Positions 37,483-46,972 of a DNA stretch of 64,000 nt are shown here, one piece after another. A program made the position numbers and the translations under genes. The notes under the pieces were generated by a model that did no database searches, was not told the DNA's origin, and worked only from the letters and a program-made list of their open reading frames with translations. Position 1 is the first letter of the stretch. Every line of letters begins with the position of its first letter. This stretch comes from Planctomycetota bacterium (lineage in GTDB: Bacteria; Planctomycetota; B15-G4; SIAN01), in assembly GCA_016795285.1 (NCBI GenBank), contig JAEUIC010000022.1:124001-188000 (forward strand). The letters are read 5' to 3'.

Positions 37483-40217
37483 GCGGCGGCAACGAGGCCC
37501 GGCTCCACCAGCGCGCTTGCGAGGTGATGGCCGAGGCGATCGAGCTGCCCATCGCCGAGCGCTCCGCCTTCCTCGCGCGCGAATGCGGCGCCGATGGCGA
37601 GCTGCGGTCGCGCGTCGATCGGCTGCTCGAGCACCATCGCGCGACCGGGGTGCTGAAGCCCATGGTCGACTCGCGCGCGCTCGACGAGTTCGCGGCGCAA
37701 GGAGCCGAGGGCGAGGACGCCGACGCCGCGCCCGCGCCGGAACCGCCGCTCCCCGAGCGGATCGGCCCGTTCCGCATCGTGCGCGAGCTCGGTCGCGGCA
37801 GCCACGGCGTCGTCTACGAGGCGGAGCAGGAGGCGCCGCGCCGCCGCGTCGCGCTCAAGGTGCTGCAGCCCGGCTGGCTCTCCGCGGCGCAGGCGGGCCG
37901 CTTCGAGCGCGAGGCGGCCGCGCTGGCTCGCTTCCACCACGAAGGGCTCGCGGCGATCCATGAGGCGGGGCGCGCCGAGACGGCGGGCGGCTTGCTGCCG
38001 TGGTTCGCCATGGAGCTGGTCGACGGCATGCCGCTCGATCGCTTCGTGGCGGAGCGGCAGCCGCCGCGCCGCGCGCGCATCGAGCTGTTGGCGCAGATCG
38101 CCGCCGCGGTGCAGCACGCCCACGAACACGGCGTGATCCACCGCGACTTGAAGCCGGCCAACGTGCTGGTGCAGGAGGATGGCCGCCCGAAAGTGGTCGA
38201 CTTCGGCGTGGCGGCGCTGCTCAATCCCGACACGGCGACGTTGGAGCAGCTGACCGCGAGCGGCGCCTTCGTCGGCACGCTCGCCTACGTGAGCCCCGAG
38301 CAGGCGAGCGGCGCGGCGCGCCAGGTCGACGCGCGCGCCGACGTCTACTCGCTCGGCGTCATGGCCTACGAGCTGCTGGCCGGCCGCCTGCCCTACGAGA
38401 CGCGCGACCGCTCGCTCTCCGCCGCGCTCCAGCTGATCGCCGAGTTCGAGCCGGTCGCGCTGCGCCGCATCGACCCGGCGATCCCGCTCGACCTCGAGAA
38501 CCTCGTCCGCAAGGCGATGGAGAAGGACCCGGCGCGCCGCTACGCGAGCGCCGCCGCGCTCCACGCCGACCTGCGCGCCTGGCTCTCCGATCGCCCGGTC
38601 ACCGCCCGCGCCCCGAGCGCGCTCTACGTCGCCGCGAAATTCGCGCGCCGCCATCGCGGGCTGGTGGCCGGGCTCGCCGTCGCGCTCGCGGCGCTGGTGG
38701 CGGGGTTCGCGATGCTGAGCATCGGGCTGGCGCGGGCGAAGGAGTCGCTGGCCGACGCCTTCGAGAGCCGGCTGCGGCTCTTCGAGTTCATCAACTCGCA
38801 GATTCGACTGCTCCGTCGCGGCGCCGACACGCCAGGTGCCCAGCAACGGCTGCGCGAGTCGCTGGCCGAGCTGCGGCGCATCGTCGACGACGCCGCTCTC
38901 GAGCCGGCCGCGGGCGAAGACGATCCGCGCGTGCTGGCGGCTTGGGCCGATTTCCTCGATGCCGAGGCCGACGTGTTGCTGGCGATCGGGCGGATCGACG
39001 ACGCCGAAGCGAACTGGACCGAAGTGCTGGCGCTGCGCGAGGCGCTGGTCGCGAAGGGCGATCCGGGCCGCGAGATCGCTCACGTGCGGGCGCTGGCAGT
39101 CGCCCACGTGAAGCTCGGCAACGTGGCGGGGGTGCGCCAGCAGACGGCGCGCGAGCTCGAGCTCTACCAGGTGGCGCTGGCGCAGAACGAGGCGCTGGTG
39201 CGCGCCCATCCCGACGACGCCGGTGCGCTCGACGACCTCTGCTACAGCTACGAGCGGATGGCCGATCTCGAGCTGCGCCGCCAGCGTCTCGACGAGGCGA
39301 TCGTCTTCGCGGACTTGCGGGTCGAGGGGGCGCGCCGCCTGCAGCAGCTCGCCGGTTCCGACGCCGAGCGGCAGTTCCACCTCGCTCGGGCGCTGATGTT
39401 CCGCTTCCAGATCGACGATTCGCAGCTAACCAGCGCGGAGCGCGTCGCGCGACTCGCGCCGATTCGCGTTGCGTTGGCGGCGGTGAGCGATCCGCAGTCG
39501 GTCGAGCGGCGGCTGCGGCTGCTCGAGCACAACGTCGACTCGATCGAACTCGGAGAGCTGACGATCGACGGCCGCTTCGAGACCTTGGCGCCGCTGCTGA
39601 CGCGGTGCAAGCGAAGGCTCGAACGCCTGCTGTCGTCCCATCCCGGCGACCTCGAGATCAGGGTGACCTGGGACAGCTTCGAGTCGGCGCGCGCGCTGGT
39701 GCGCGCCCGCAGCGAGCCCGCAGCCGCATTGGCGGACGAGGTCGACGCGAAGCTCGCCGAGTTCGAGGAGCGTCGGATGGCGGCTGACGACAGTACGCGC
39801 CGCCGGATGAACGGGGTGCTGCACCATCTGCTGCAGAACCGCCACACGCTGTACTACAACCACTTGCCTGAACGGATGACGCGCGAGCGGGTCGCCGCGG
39901 ACCTCGATCGCCTCGACGCGCTGTCACGAGAGCCGGGAGCGGACCAGGCATCGTTGGTGGCCGCGCAGCTCTGCCTCAGCCCGCACGCCTGCGAGCTCGG
40001 ATTCGAGGAGGAGGGGAAGCGGCGGTTGCTCGAACTCCTCGCGGCCGCGGCGACGGTGCCCCCCGAATGGCTCGAGGCGCAGTTCCATACGTTCTCGGCT
40101 TCGAGGCAGTCGGGGCCGGCGCGTTGGTTGGCGGCGGAAGTGCGCGCGCGCTGGACGGAGTTGCGGCCGTCGCTGGCAGCCCGGTTGGCGCAGGTCGACG
40201 CGGCCGCCGGCGAATGA
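37479..40217 (+). CDS. Membrane Ser/Thr protein kinase, PknB-like
   Basis: 912 residues. The GTG start at 37479 overlaps the sigma factor stop; the longer open frame upstream lies inside the sigma gene. A 90-residue N-terminal helical region precedes a Hanks-type kinase domain (about 95-370): Gly loop GRGSHGVVYEAE, Lys in ALKVL, HRDLKPANVL, VVDFGVA and SPEQ. All catalytic residues are present. A transmembrane helix follows near residue 395 (LVAGLAVALAALVAGFAML). The remaining 500 residues are helical and TPR-like, presumably outside the membrane, a layout common in kinases paired with ECF sigma factors. Confidence 0.88.
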   Translation: MSGGNEARLHQRACEVMAEAIELPIAERSAFLARECGADGELRSRVDRLLEHHRATGVLKPMVDSRALDEFAAQGAEGEDADAAPAPEPPLPERIGPFRIVRELGRGSHGVVYEAEQEAPRRRVALKVLQPGWLSAAQAGRFEREAAALARFHHEGLAAIHEAGRAETAGGLLPWFAMELVDGMPLDRFVAERQPPRRARIELLAQIAAAVQHAHEHGVIHRDLKPANVLVQEDGRPKVVDFGVAALLNPDTATLEQLTASGAFVGTLAYVSPEQASGAARQVDARADVYSLGVMAYELLAGRLPYETRDRSLSAALQLIAEFEPVALRRIDPAIPLDLENLVRKAMEKDPARRYASAAALHADLRAWLSDRPVTARAPSALYVAAKFARRHRGLVAGLAVALAALVAGFAMLSIGLARAKESLADAFESRLRLFEFINSQIRLLRRGADTPGAQQRLRESLAELRRIVDDAALEPAAGEDDPRVLAAWADFLDAEADVLLAIGRIDDAEANWTEVLALREALVAKGDPGREIAHVRALAVAHVKLGNVAGVRQQTARELELYQVALAQNEALVRAHPDDAGALDDLCYSYERMADLELRRQRLDEAIVFADLRVEGARRLQQLAGSDAERQFHLARALMFRFQIDDSQLTSAERVARLAPIRVALAAVSDPQSVERRLRLLEHNVDSIELGELTIDGRFETLAPLLTRCKRRLERLLSSHPGDLEIRVTWDSFESARALVRARSEPAAALADEVDAKLAEFEERRMAADDSTRRRMNGVLHHLLQNRHTLYYNHLPERMTRERVAADLDRLDALSREPGADQASLVAAQLCLSPHACELGFEEEGKRRLLELLAAAATVPPEWLEAQFHTFSASRQSGPARWLAAEVRARWTELRPSLAARLAQVDAAAGE

Positions 40218-40218
40218 A

Positions 40219-40260
40219 GCAGGGCGCGCCGGCGGGAGTTCCCCGCGCGACGCGCCCTGC
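40219..40260. terminator. Hairpin between convergent genes
   Basis: GCAGGGCGCG (40219-40228) and CGCGCCCTGC (40251-40260) form a perfect 10-bp stem with a GC-rich interior that can pair further. It starts three bases after the kinase stop and could serve both converging genes. There is no T-tract. Confidence 0.5.
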
Positions 40261-40275
40261 GAAGCTGCCGCCGCC

Positions 40276-40291
40276 ACCGCTCGCGAGCGGT
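40276..40291. terminator. 16-bp perfect palindrome near the DUF2911 gene end
   Basis: ACCGCTCGCGAGCGGT is fully self-complementary and flanked by further complementary GC bases. It lies 22 bp past the DUF2911 stop, on the terminator side of the minus-strand gene. It could also be a protein-binding site. Confidence 0.4.
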
Positions 40292-40312
40292 GCGGCGCAC
40301 GTCAGCGAGCGA

Positions 40313-40858
40313 TCACTTCTCGAGCGTCACCGGCAGCAGGCAGCGCGACTTGCCGAAGGCGATGACGAGCTCGGCGGTGAAGTCCTTCTCGCCGGCGCGG
40401 AGCCCCAGCGCGAGGCGCTTCTGGTCGTCGTCGACCGTCTTCAGCGTGAGCGGCAGCGTCACGGTGGCCGCCTCGCCGATCAGCGACACCTGCCAGCCGA
40501 ACTTCTCGTCGATGGTGAAGGCGACCTTGTAGGTGCCGGCCGCGACCTTCGTCTCGCCGATCGCGATGCCGGTGGCGAGCTTCAGCGTGCCGAGCGGCGT
40601 GCGCTCGGCCGACTTGTTGATGGCCGCGCGCATGTCGCCGCGGGTCGCCTCGTCGGCGAGCTGCGCCGCCCACTGCCCGCCGGCCCAGGTGATGGCGGTG
40701 TAGCTGAGCTCGATCGTCTTGTCGCCGAACGCGATGGTCTGGCCGACCGTCGGGGCGTTGCGATTGCTGCTGCCCATGCGCTGGGCGAACGCGCTGCTGC
40801 TGCAGACGACGATGACGGCGAGCGCGGTGCAGAGCCGCTTCAGGGCGAATCGGGACAT
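40313..40858 (-). CDS. Exported DUF2911-type protein
   Basis: 181 residues. ATG 40858 has GGAG 7 bases upstream and a signal peptide (FALKRLCTALAVIVVCSSSAFAQ). The mature part (GQTIAFGDKTIELSYTAI, VAAGTYKVAFTIDEKFGWQV, TAELVIAFGKSRCLLPVTLE) follows the pattern of DUF2911 proteins, secreted beta-rich proteins without known activity. The upstream gene on the same strand is the thioredoxin/MsrA selenoprotein, 100 bp away; co-transcription is possible. Confidence 0.7.
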   Translation of the reverse strand: MSRFALKRLCTALAVIVVCSSSAFAQRMGSSNRNAPTVGQTIAFGDKTIELSYTAITWAGGQWAAQLADEATRGDMRAAINKSAERTPLGTLKLATGIAIGETKVAAGTYKVAFTIDEKFGWQVSLIGEAATVTLPLTLKTVDDDQKRLALGLRAGEKDFTAELVIAFGKSRCLLPVTLEK

Positions 40859-40958
40859 GGAGAGCTCCTTCAACGTAGGGGTGTCGGGGATGCGAGCAGC
40901 GTCGCCGGCGCCCTCTCGACCGCCGGACGAGCGAAGGCGGCGGAGCATAACGGCGCCG

Positions 40959-42131
40959 TCAGCGGTCGATCGGCGGCTCGGCTGAGGATTGCGTGAAGAG
41001 TGCGGCGACCGCGTCGAAGTAGCTCGCGAAACGGCCGAGCGACTCGGCCGGGTCGAGCTTGGCGAGATGGGCGCGTGCCCACTCGGAGGCGTCGGGGAGG
41101 CGGCGCGCGAGGAGCTGCTGCCGCGGGCTCAGCGACGCGAGCGGATCGCCGCCGCTCGCGAACGCGGCGTTCGACCGCGCCTGCTGCAGCGGGGTCATCG
41201 GCAGCTGCCATTGCGGCGTCGCGCGCAGTGCATGCTTGCGATCGGAGGCCTTGGCGGGCGTCGCAGCGGCCAGCGCCGCGCGGTCGTCGCTGAGGTCGCG
41301 GTTCGCGCAAGCGAGATGCTTCCACGTCGCCGCCAGCGTCGCGCGATCGACGACGCTCGGGTCGTACTCGACGAGCACGCCCTCCTCGACCTTGCCGCTC
41401 CCGCTGACCGCGGGCGGCACGTCGACGGCGCTCGTCGCGAGGACGCCGTCGAGCGCGCCGAACGCCGCCTCGCCCTCCCAGAAGCAGTACATCGTGAAGA
41501 GCGCCTGCGCGCGCGGCGCACCGAGCTCGCGCGCCAGGTTCGCGAGGTAGGCGGGGACCGGCCGCTTCGCCGCGGCGAGGGCGTCGACCAGCCGCTGCGC
41601 GACGGCGGCGCTGCTCCAGATGCCGTCGCGCCGCGCGAGGACGTCCTTGCCGCTCGCGTCGAGGAAGCGCAGCACCGGGTTGTTCCAGGCCGGCTCGGCG
41701 AAGCGGGTGCGCAGCTCGTCGTCGCGGCCCGGCTTGTTGTTGAAGACCAGCAGCGGGACGAACTCGTCTTCGAGCGCTTCGACCAGCAGCGGCTGGGAGA
41801 TCGGCCCACGGCCGAAGTCGACGCAGGTGCTTCAGCCAGGCACTTCCTGGAACAGCACGGCGAGCGGCTTGCCGGTCGCTTTCGATTGCGCGAGCGCGGC
41901 GTCGAGATCGCGCTGCCAATCGACCTGGCCGAGCTCGATCGGCGTCGTCGGCGCGCGAGCTTCTTCGGCGTCGCCGGCCGCGGGTGCCGGCGCCTCCTGC
42001 GGCACGAGCGGCGCCGCCGACGTCGGCGAGGCGCCGATCGCGGCGCAAGCGCAGCTGGCCAGAGCGAGCGTCGCCGCGTGGCGCAGGCTCGTGCTCGAGC
42101 GAGCTCTCGATCCAGTCGGTCCGGTTGCCAT
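40959..42131 (-). CDS. Exported thioredoxin-like / MsrA-like fusion, putative selenoprotein (Sec100 encoded by TGA at 41834-41832)
   Basis: 390 residues with Sec. ATG 42131 has GGAG upstream and a signal peptide (SLRHAATLALASCACAAIGASPTSAA). The first domain is thioredoxin-like: KPLAVLFQEVPG, then TGA, then S-T-C-VDFGRGPISQPLLVEALE, giving U-S-T-C where C-x-x-C is expected, followed by VPLLVFNN and WNNPVLRFLDASG. The second domain (from about 205) has an MsrA-like core: Cys216 in YCFWEGEAAF, DGVLATSA, then VLVEYDPSVVDRATL, but it is shorter than classical MsrA. A Sec-thioredoxin fused to a methionine sulfoxide reductase suggests internal electron delivery for periplasmic repair. No stop-free alternative frame explains both parts. 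Confidence 0.82.
41801..41815 (-). promoter_or_regulatory. SECIS-like hairpin downstream of TGA
   Basis: Starting 17 nt after the TGA the mRNA reads UCGGCC-GUG-GGCCGA, a perfect 6-bp stem with a GUG loop (G at loop position 1). Spacing to TGA is the same as in the DUF3179 genes although the sequence is unrelated. Confidence 0.6.
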
Positions 42132-42237
42132 GGCGCTCTCCGTCGGAGCGCGCCGCGAAGGGGCGGCGACTCCGACGGAGAGCATGCAGCGGCGCGGTCG
42201 CTGCGTCACTGCATCACGGCGTCACTGCGTCAATCCA

Positions 42238-43899
42238 TCACTGCGAGACGGCGCGCACTCCGTTCGACGCGGCCAGCCCGCGCGGCGCCGCCGGGTCGCT
42301 GATCCAGCACTGGAACCACCACTCCTCGCCGGACGGCAGCCCGTCGGGCCACGTGTCGGAGAGCGAGAGCGCGCCGTTCGCGTCGGTGAGCGCGAGCGGC
42401 AGGACCACGTCGGGCGCCGGCAGCAGCGTGCCGCTCATGAAGGGCAGGTCGATGCGGCTCGCGCCGACGATCAGCCACGTGCTCGCCAGCGGCTTCGCGC
42501 CGGTGAGCTCGAGGCCGACCGTGTTGCTGCCGGCCGGATGGCCGGTGCCGCGCAGCTTCGGGAGCCCGTTGCTGCCGGCGAGCGCGCCGCCGAGCGAGTT
42601 CCAGACGCCCGTTTGCGCGTAGTGGAAGACGGTGAAAGTCGACTCGCCGACGGTGGCGACGCTGTTGTCGGAGAGGCGCACGACGCCGCGGCCGCGCACG
42701 GACTTGTCGTTGGCGGAGTACCACTCTTCGGTGCCGTCCGGCGCGTAGCGGACCGTGACCGTCTTCAGGTAGCTCAAGTTGCCCGAGGTCGGACCGGGGC
42801 CGCCTTGGCCGGTGACGTAGATCTCGTCATCGGGGCCAATCGTCAGCCCGTAAGGCACTTCGTCGTTGTACTGGTGGCGGTCGTAGGTGGCCGACCAGAG
42901 CAGCGAGCCGTCAGGCGCGATCTTGTGGGTCAACCAATCGAGGTAACCGCCCGTCCCTTGGTAGCCGGTGACGACGAGGTTCGACGCCGAGTCGAACGCG
43001 AGCCGCGTCCCGAGGATGCCGCCGTAGCCGTTGCTCCAGAGCAGGTTGCCGGCGGCGTCGAGCTGGTGGACGACCATCTGGCTGCCGTTGCTGGCGCAGA
43101 TGGCGAGCTCGTTCGTCGGGCTGAGCGCGAGGTCCCAGCCGCTGCTCGACGAGCTGGTCGTGTAGCGCCAGAGGAGCCCGCCATTCGGGTCGTACGCCTC
43201 GGTCACCATCCCGCCGAGCGTGCCACCGGTGACGTAGCTGTTGCCCGCCGCGTCGACGACCAGTCCGCCCGCCGAGTCCTTCGTGCCGGCCGCGTAGCCG
43301 GCGGTGCGCGTCCACAGCTTGGTGCCGTCGGGCGCGTACTTGATGGTGACGAGGTCTTCGCTGAAGAAGCCGCTCGAGTCGGCGAGGAAGGCGCTGCCGA
43401 GCACGATCGCGTTGCCCGCCGCGTCGGAGGCGATGCGTGCGGTGCGGCCGAAGGTGTAGGAGATGACGTCGGACCACTGCAGGTTGCCGGCGGGGTCGTA
43501 CTTGAGCGTCACGAAGCCGCTCGGCGTCTGGCTCGAGCCGGCGACGAGGTAGCCGCTCACCAGCGGGTTGCCCGACGGGTCGAGCGCGAGCCAGCTGCCC
43601 TGCTCGCGCGTGCCCGGGTTGTCGAACTCGACCTGCCACAGGACGTTGCCGGCGCGATCGAGCTTGGCGAGCTCGACGAAGGCGAAGGGATAGGAGCCGA
43701 CGACGTAGAGGTCGTCGGCCGCGTCGGCGGCAATCATCGCTCCCCACAGGTGGGAAGAGCCGCTCATGAGCGTCTCGTTCCAATCTTCGGACACCGCCTG
43801 GAATGCGCGTGCAGTCGGTGCGCTGCTCGCGGCAACGATTGCAGCGAGGGCGACGGGGGCGAGCGTCCGGGACGGTCGGCAGGTCGTGCGCTTGGACAT
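42238..43899 (-). CDS. Exported SBBP-type beta-propeller protein with C-terminal beta module
   Basis: 553 residues. ATG 43899 has GGAG upstream and a signal peptide (LAPVALAAIVAASSAPTARAF). Repeated blades follow the pattern AADAADDLYVVGSY / LDRAGNVLWQVEF, DPSGNPLVSGY / YDPAGNLQWS, DAAGNSYVTGG / YDPNGGLLWRY, typical of SBBP (seven-bladed propeller) repeats. The last 110 residues (from GLPKLRGTGHPAG to SNGVRAVSQ) correspond to the secreted C-terminal module shared in this window. Function unknown, probably surface or extracellular. Confidence 0.8.
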   Translation of the reverse strand: MSKRTTCRPSRTLAPVALAAIVAASSAPTARAFQAVSEDWNETLMSGSSHLWGAMIAADAADDLYVVGSYPFAFVELAKLDRAGNVLWQVEFDNPGTREQGSWLALDPSGNPLVSGYLVAGSSQTPSGFVTLKYDPAGNLQWSDVISYTFGRTARIASDAAGNAIVLGSAFLADSSGFFSEDLVTIKYAPDGTKLWTRTAGYAAGTKDSAGGLVVDAAGNSYVTGGTLGGMVTEAYDPNGGLLWRYTTSSSSSGWDLALSPTNELAICASNGSQMVVHQLDAAGNLLWSNGYGGILGTRLAFDSASNLVVTGYQGTGGYLDWLTHKIAPDGSLLWSATYDRHQYNDEVPYGLTIGPDDEIYVTGQGGPGPTSGNLSYLKTVTVRYAPDGTEEWYSANDKSVRGRGVVRLSDNSVATVGESTFTVFHYAQTGVWNSLGGALAGSNGLPKLRGTGHPAGSNTVGLELTGAKPLASTWLIVGASRIDLPFMSGTLLPAPDVVLPLALTDANGALSLSDTWPDGLPSGEEWWFQCWISDPAAPRGLAASNGVRAVSQ

Positions 43900-43968
43900 G
43901 GCTTGAGCTCCTCTTATGGCGGGGAGGAGGTGCAAGCGGGGTGCCGCCATCGCTTCGCGCGCGGAGCG

Positions 43969-45617
<1,649 letters not shown>

Positions 45618-45618
<1 letters not shown>

Positions 45619-46148
45619 CACAGCGGGCGCGCGAAGAAGCGATCGCAGCCGTGGTGGCCGGTCGCCCCCTCCGGCGCGCAGAGCGGCGTGAATCCGGCAG
45701 CGAGGTAGAGCTTGCGCGCGGCGTCCATCCACGAGGTCGTCTCCAGGTAGCAGCGCCGGTAGCCGACCGCGCGCATCTCGTCGAGCAGCCGCTCGAGCAG
45801 CGCTCGCCCGATGCCCCGTCCGCGCGCGAGCGGCCGGAAGTACATCTTCCGCAGCTCGCAAGTGGCGGCGGCGTCGTCGCTGCCCGCGAGGCGCGCGAAG
45901 CCGCCGCCCCCGATCACCGTGCCGTCGAGCTCGACGACGAAGTAGCGCGCTTGCGGCGTCGCGTAGGCGCGGCTCATCGCGGCGACCTCGGCGTCGTGGA
46001 TCGCGAAGCCTTCGCCGGTGCAGCGGTGCTCGGTCATCACGTCGCGGATGACGGCGGCGATGGCGGCGTCGTCGGCGGGGGCGATCGGGCGGAGGCGGAA
46101 GGCGATGCCGCCGCGGGGCGTGTTGCGCGAAGGATCGGGAGTGTCCAT
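45618..46148 (-). CDS. GNAT family N-acetyltransferase
   Basis: 176 residues from the ATG at 46148 (a longer frame begins at 46205). The GNAT core is clear: RLRPIAPADDAAIAAVIRDV, YFVVELDGTVIGGGGFARL, CELRKMYFRPLARGRGIGRALL with the acetyl-CoA-binding RGRGIG loop, and GYRRCYLETTSWMDAARKLYLAAGF. Cytoplasmic acetyl transfer to an unknown amine. Its stop overlaps the start of the exported propeller gene. Confidence 0.88.
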
Positions 46149-46258
46149 CGCGCCAGTTGATCGGGCGCTGCGGCGCTCTGCCAGGGCTGCGAGGGGTAGG
46201 GCCATCGCGGTGGAGGAGGCGGCTCGCGGCGCGGGCGTGAAAAGCGGTGCGGCAGCGC

Positions 46259-46264
46259 TACTTT
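46259..46264 (+). promoter_or_regulatory. Possible -10 element, short or no leader
   Basis: TACTTT lies 9 bases before the ATG of the DUF1801-tail protein, with GTGAAA 16 bases further upstream as a weak -35. As at metG, no Shine-Dalgarno is seen, so a leaderless transcript is possible. Confidence 0.25.
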
Positions 46265-46273
46265 GCGCCGACC

Positions 46274-46903
46274 ATGCAAAGCAAAGCCGCCACCGTCGCC
46301 GACTACCTCGCCGAGCTCCCCGCCGACCGCCGCGCCGAGATCGAGAAGGTGCGCGCCGTCGTGCTGGCCCACCTCGACCGCAGCGGATTCGAGGAGGGGA
46401 TGCAGTACGGGATGATCGGCTGGTACGTGCCGCACCGGATCTTCCCGGCCGGCTACCACTGCGATCCGAAGCAGCCGCTGCCCTACGCCGCCCTCGCCTC
46501 GCAGAAGAACTACGGCGCGCTCTACCTGATGGGGCTCTACGGCGGCGAGGAGAAGAGCCACCCGGCGCGCGAGCTCTACGAGTGGTTCGTCGCGGCGTGG
46601 AAGAAGAGCGGCAAGAAGCTCGACATGGGCAAGGTCTGCATCCGCTTCAAGAAGGCGGACGACCTCGCGCTCGACGTGATCGGCGAGGCGTTCTGCCGGC
46701 TGACCGCGAAGCGCTACATCGCCGCCTACTCCGCGCTGCGCGACGCGCAGGCGAAGAAGGGCCCGATGCCGCGCGCCGAGATCCAGAAGAGGGTCGCCGC
46801 GCGGAAGGCCGAGCAGGCGGCGGCGAAGGCGGCGAAGCCCAAGAAGGCGGCGGCGAAGAAGGTGACAGCGAAGAAGTCGGGCGGCGCGCGGAAGGGGAAG
46901 TGA
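46274..46903 (+). CDS. DUF1801-like protein with Lys/Ala-rich tail
   Basis: 209 residues from the ATG at 46274; an upstream in-frame ATG (46247) lacks support. The core (ATVADYLAELPADRRAEIEKV, FEEGMQYGMIGWYVPHR, YMGLYGG-like and KVCIRFKKADDLALDVIGE patterns) belongs to the DUF1801 group. From about residue 180 the sequence is a Lys/Ala tail (AAKPKKAAAKKVTAKKSGG) like that of the 14528-15001 protein, again suggesting polyanion or DNA binding. Function unknown. Confidence 0.75.
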   Translation: MQSKAATVADYLAELPADRRAEIEKVRAVVLAHLDRSGFEEGMQYGMIGWYVPHRIFPAGYHCDPKQPLPYAALASQKNYGALYLMGLYGGEEKSHPARELYEWFVAAWKKSGKKLDMGKVCIRFKKADDLALDVIGEAFCRLTAKRYIAAYSALRDAQAKKGPMPRAEIQKRVAARKAEQAAAKAAKPKKAAAKKVTAKKSGGARKGK

Positions 46904-46950
46904 GGGCGGGTAGGGGCGACCGCGCCGTCTGGCCCGGCGCACTGTCCTGA

Positions 46951-46970
46951 CGCCGCGGGATGTCGCGGCG
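46951..46970. terminator. GC hairpin between convergent genes
   Basis: CGCCGCG-GGATGT-CGCGGCG, a perfect 7-bp stem with a 6-base loop, lies between the DUF1801 gene end (46903) and the convergent propeller gene end (46973). No T-tract follows. Confidence 0.5.
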
Positions 46971-46972
46971 CC

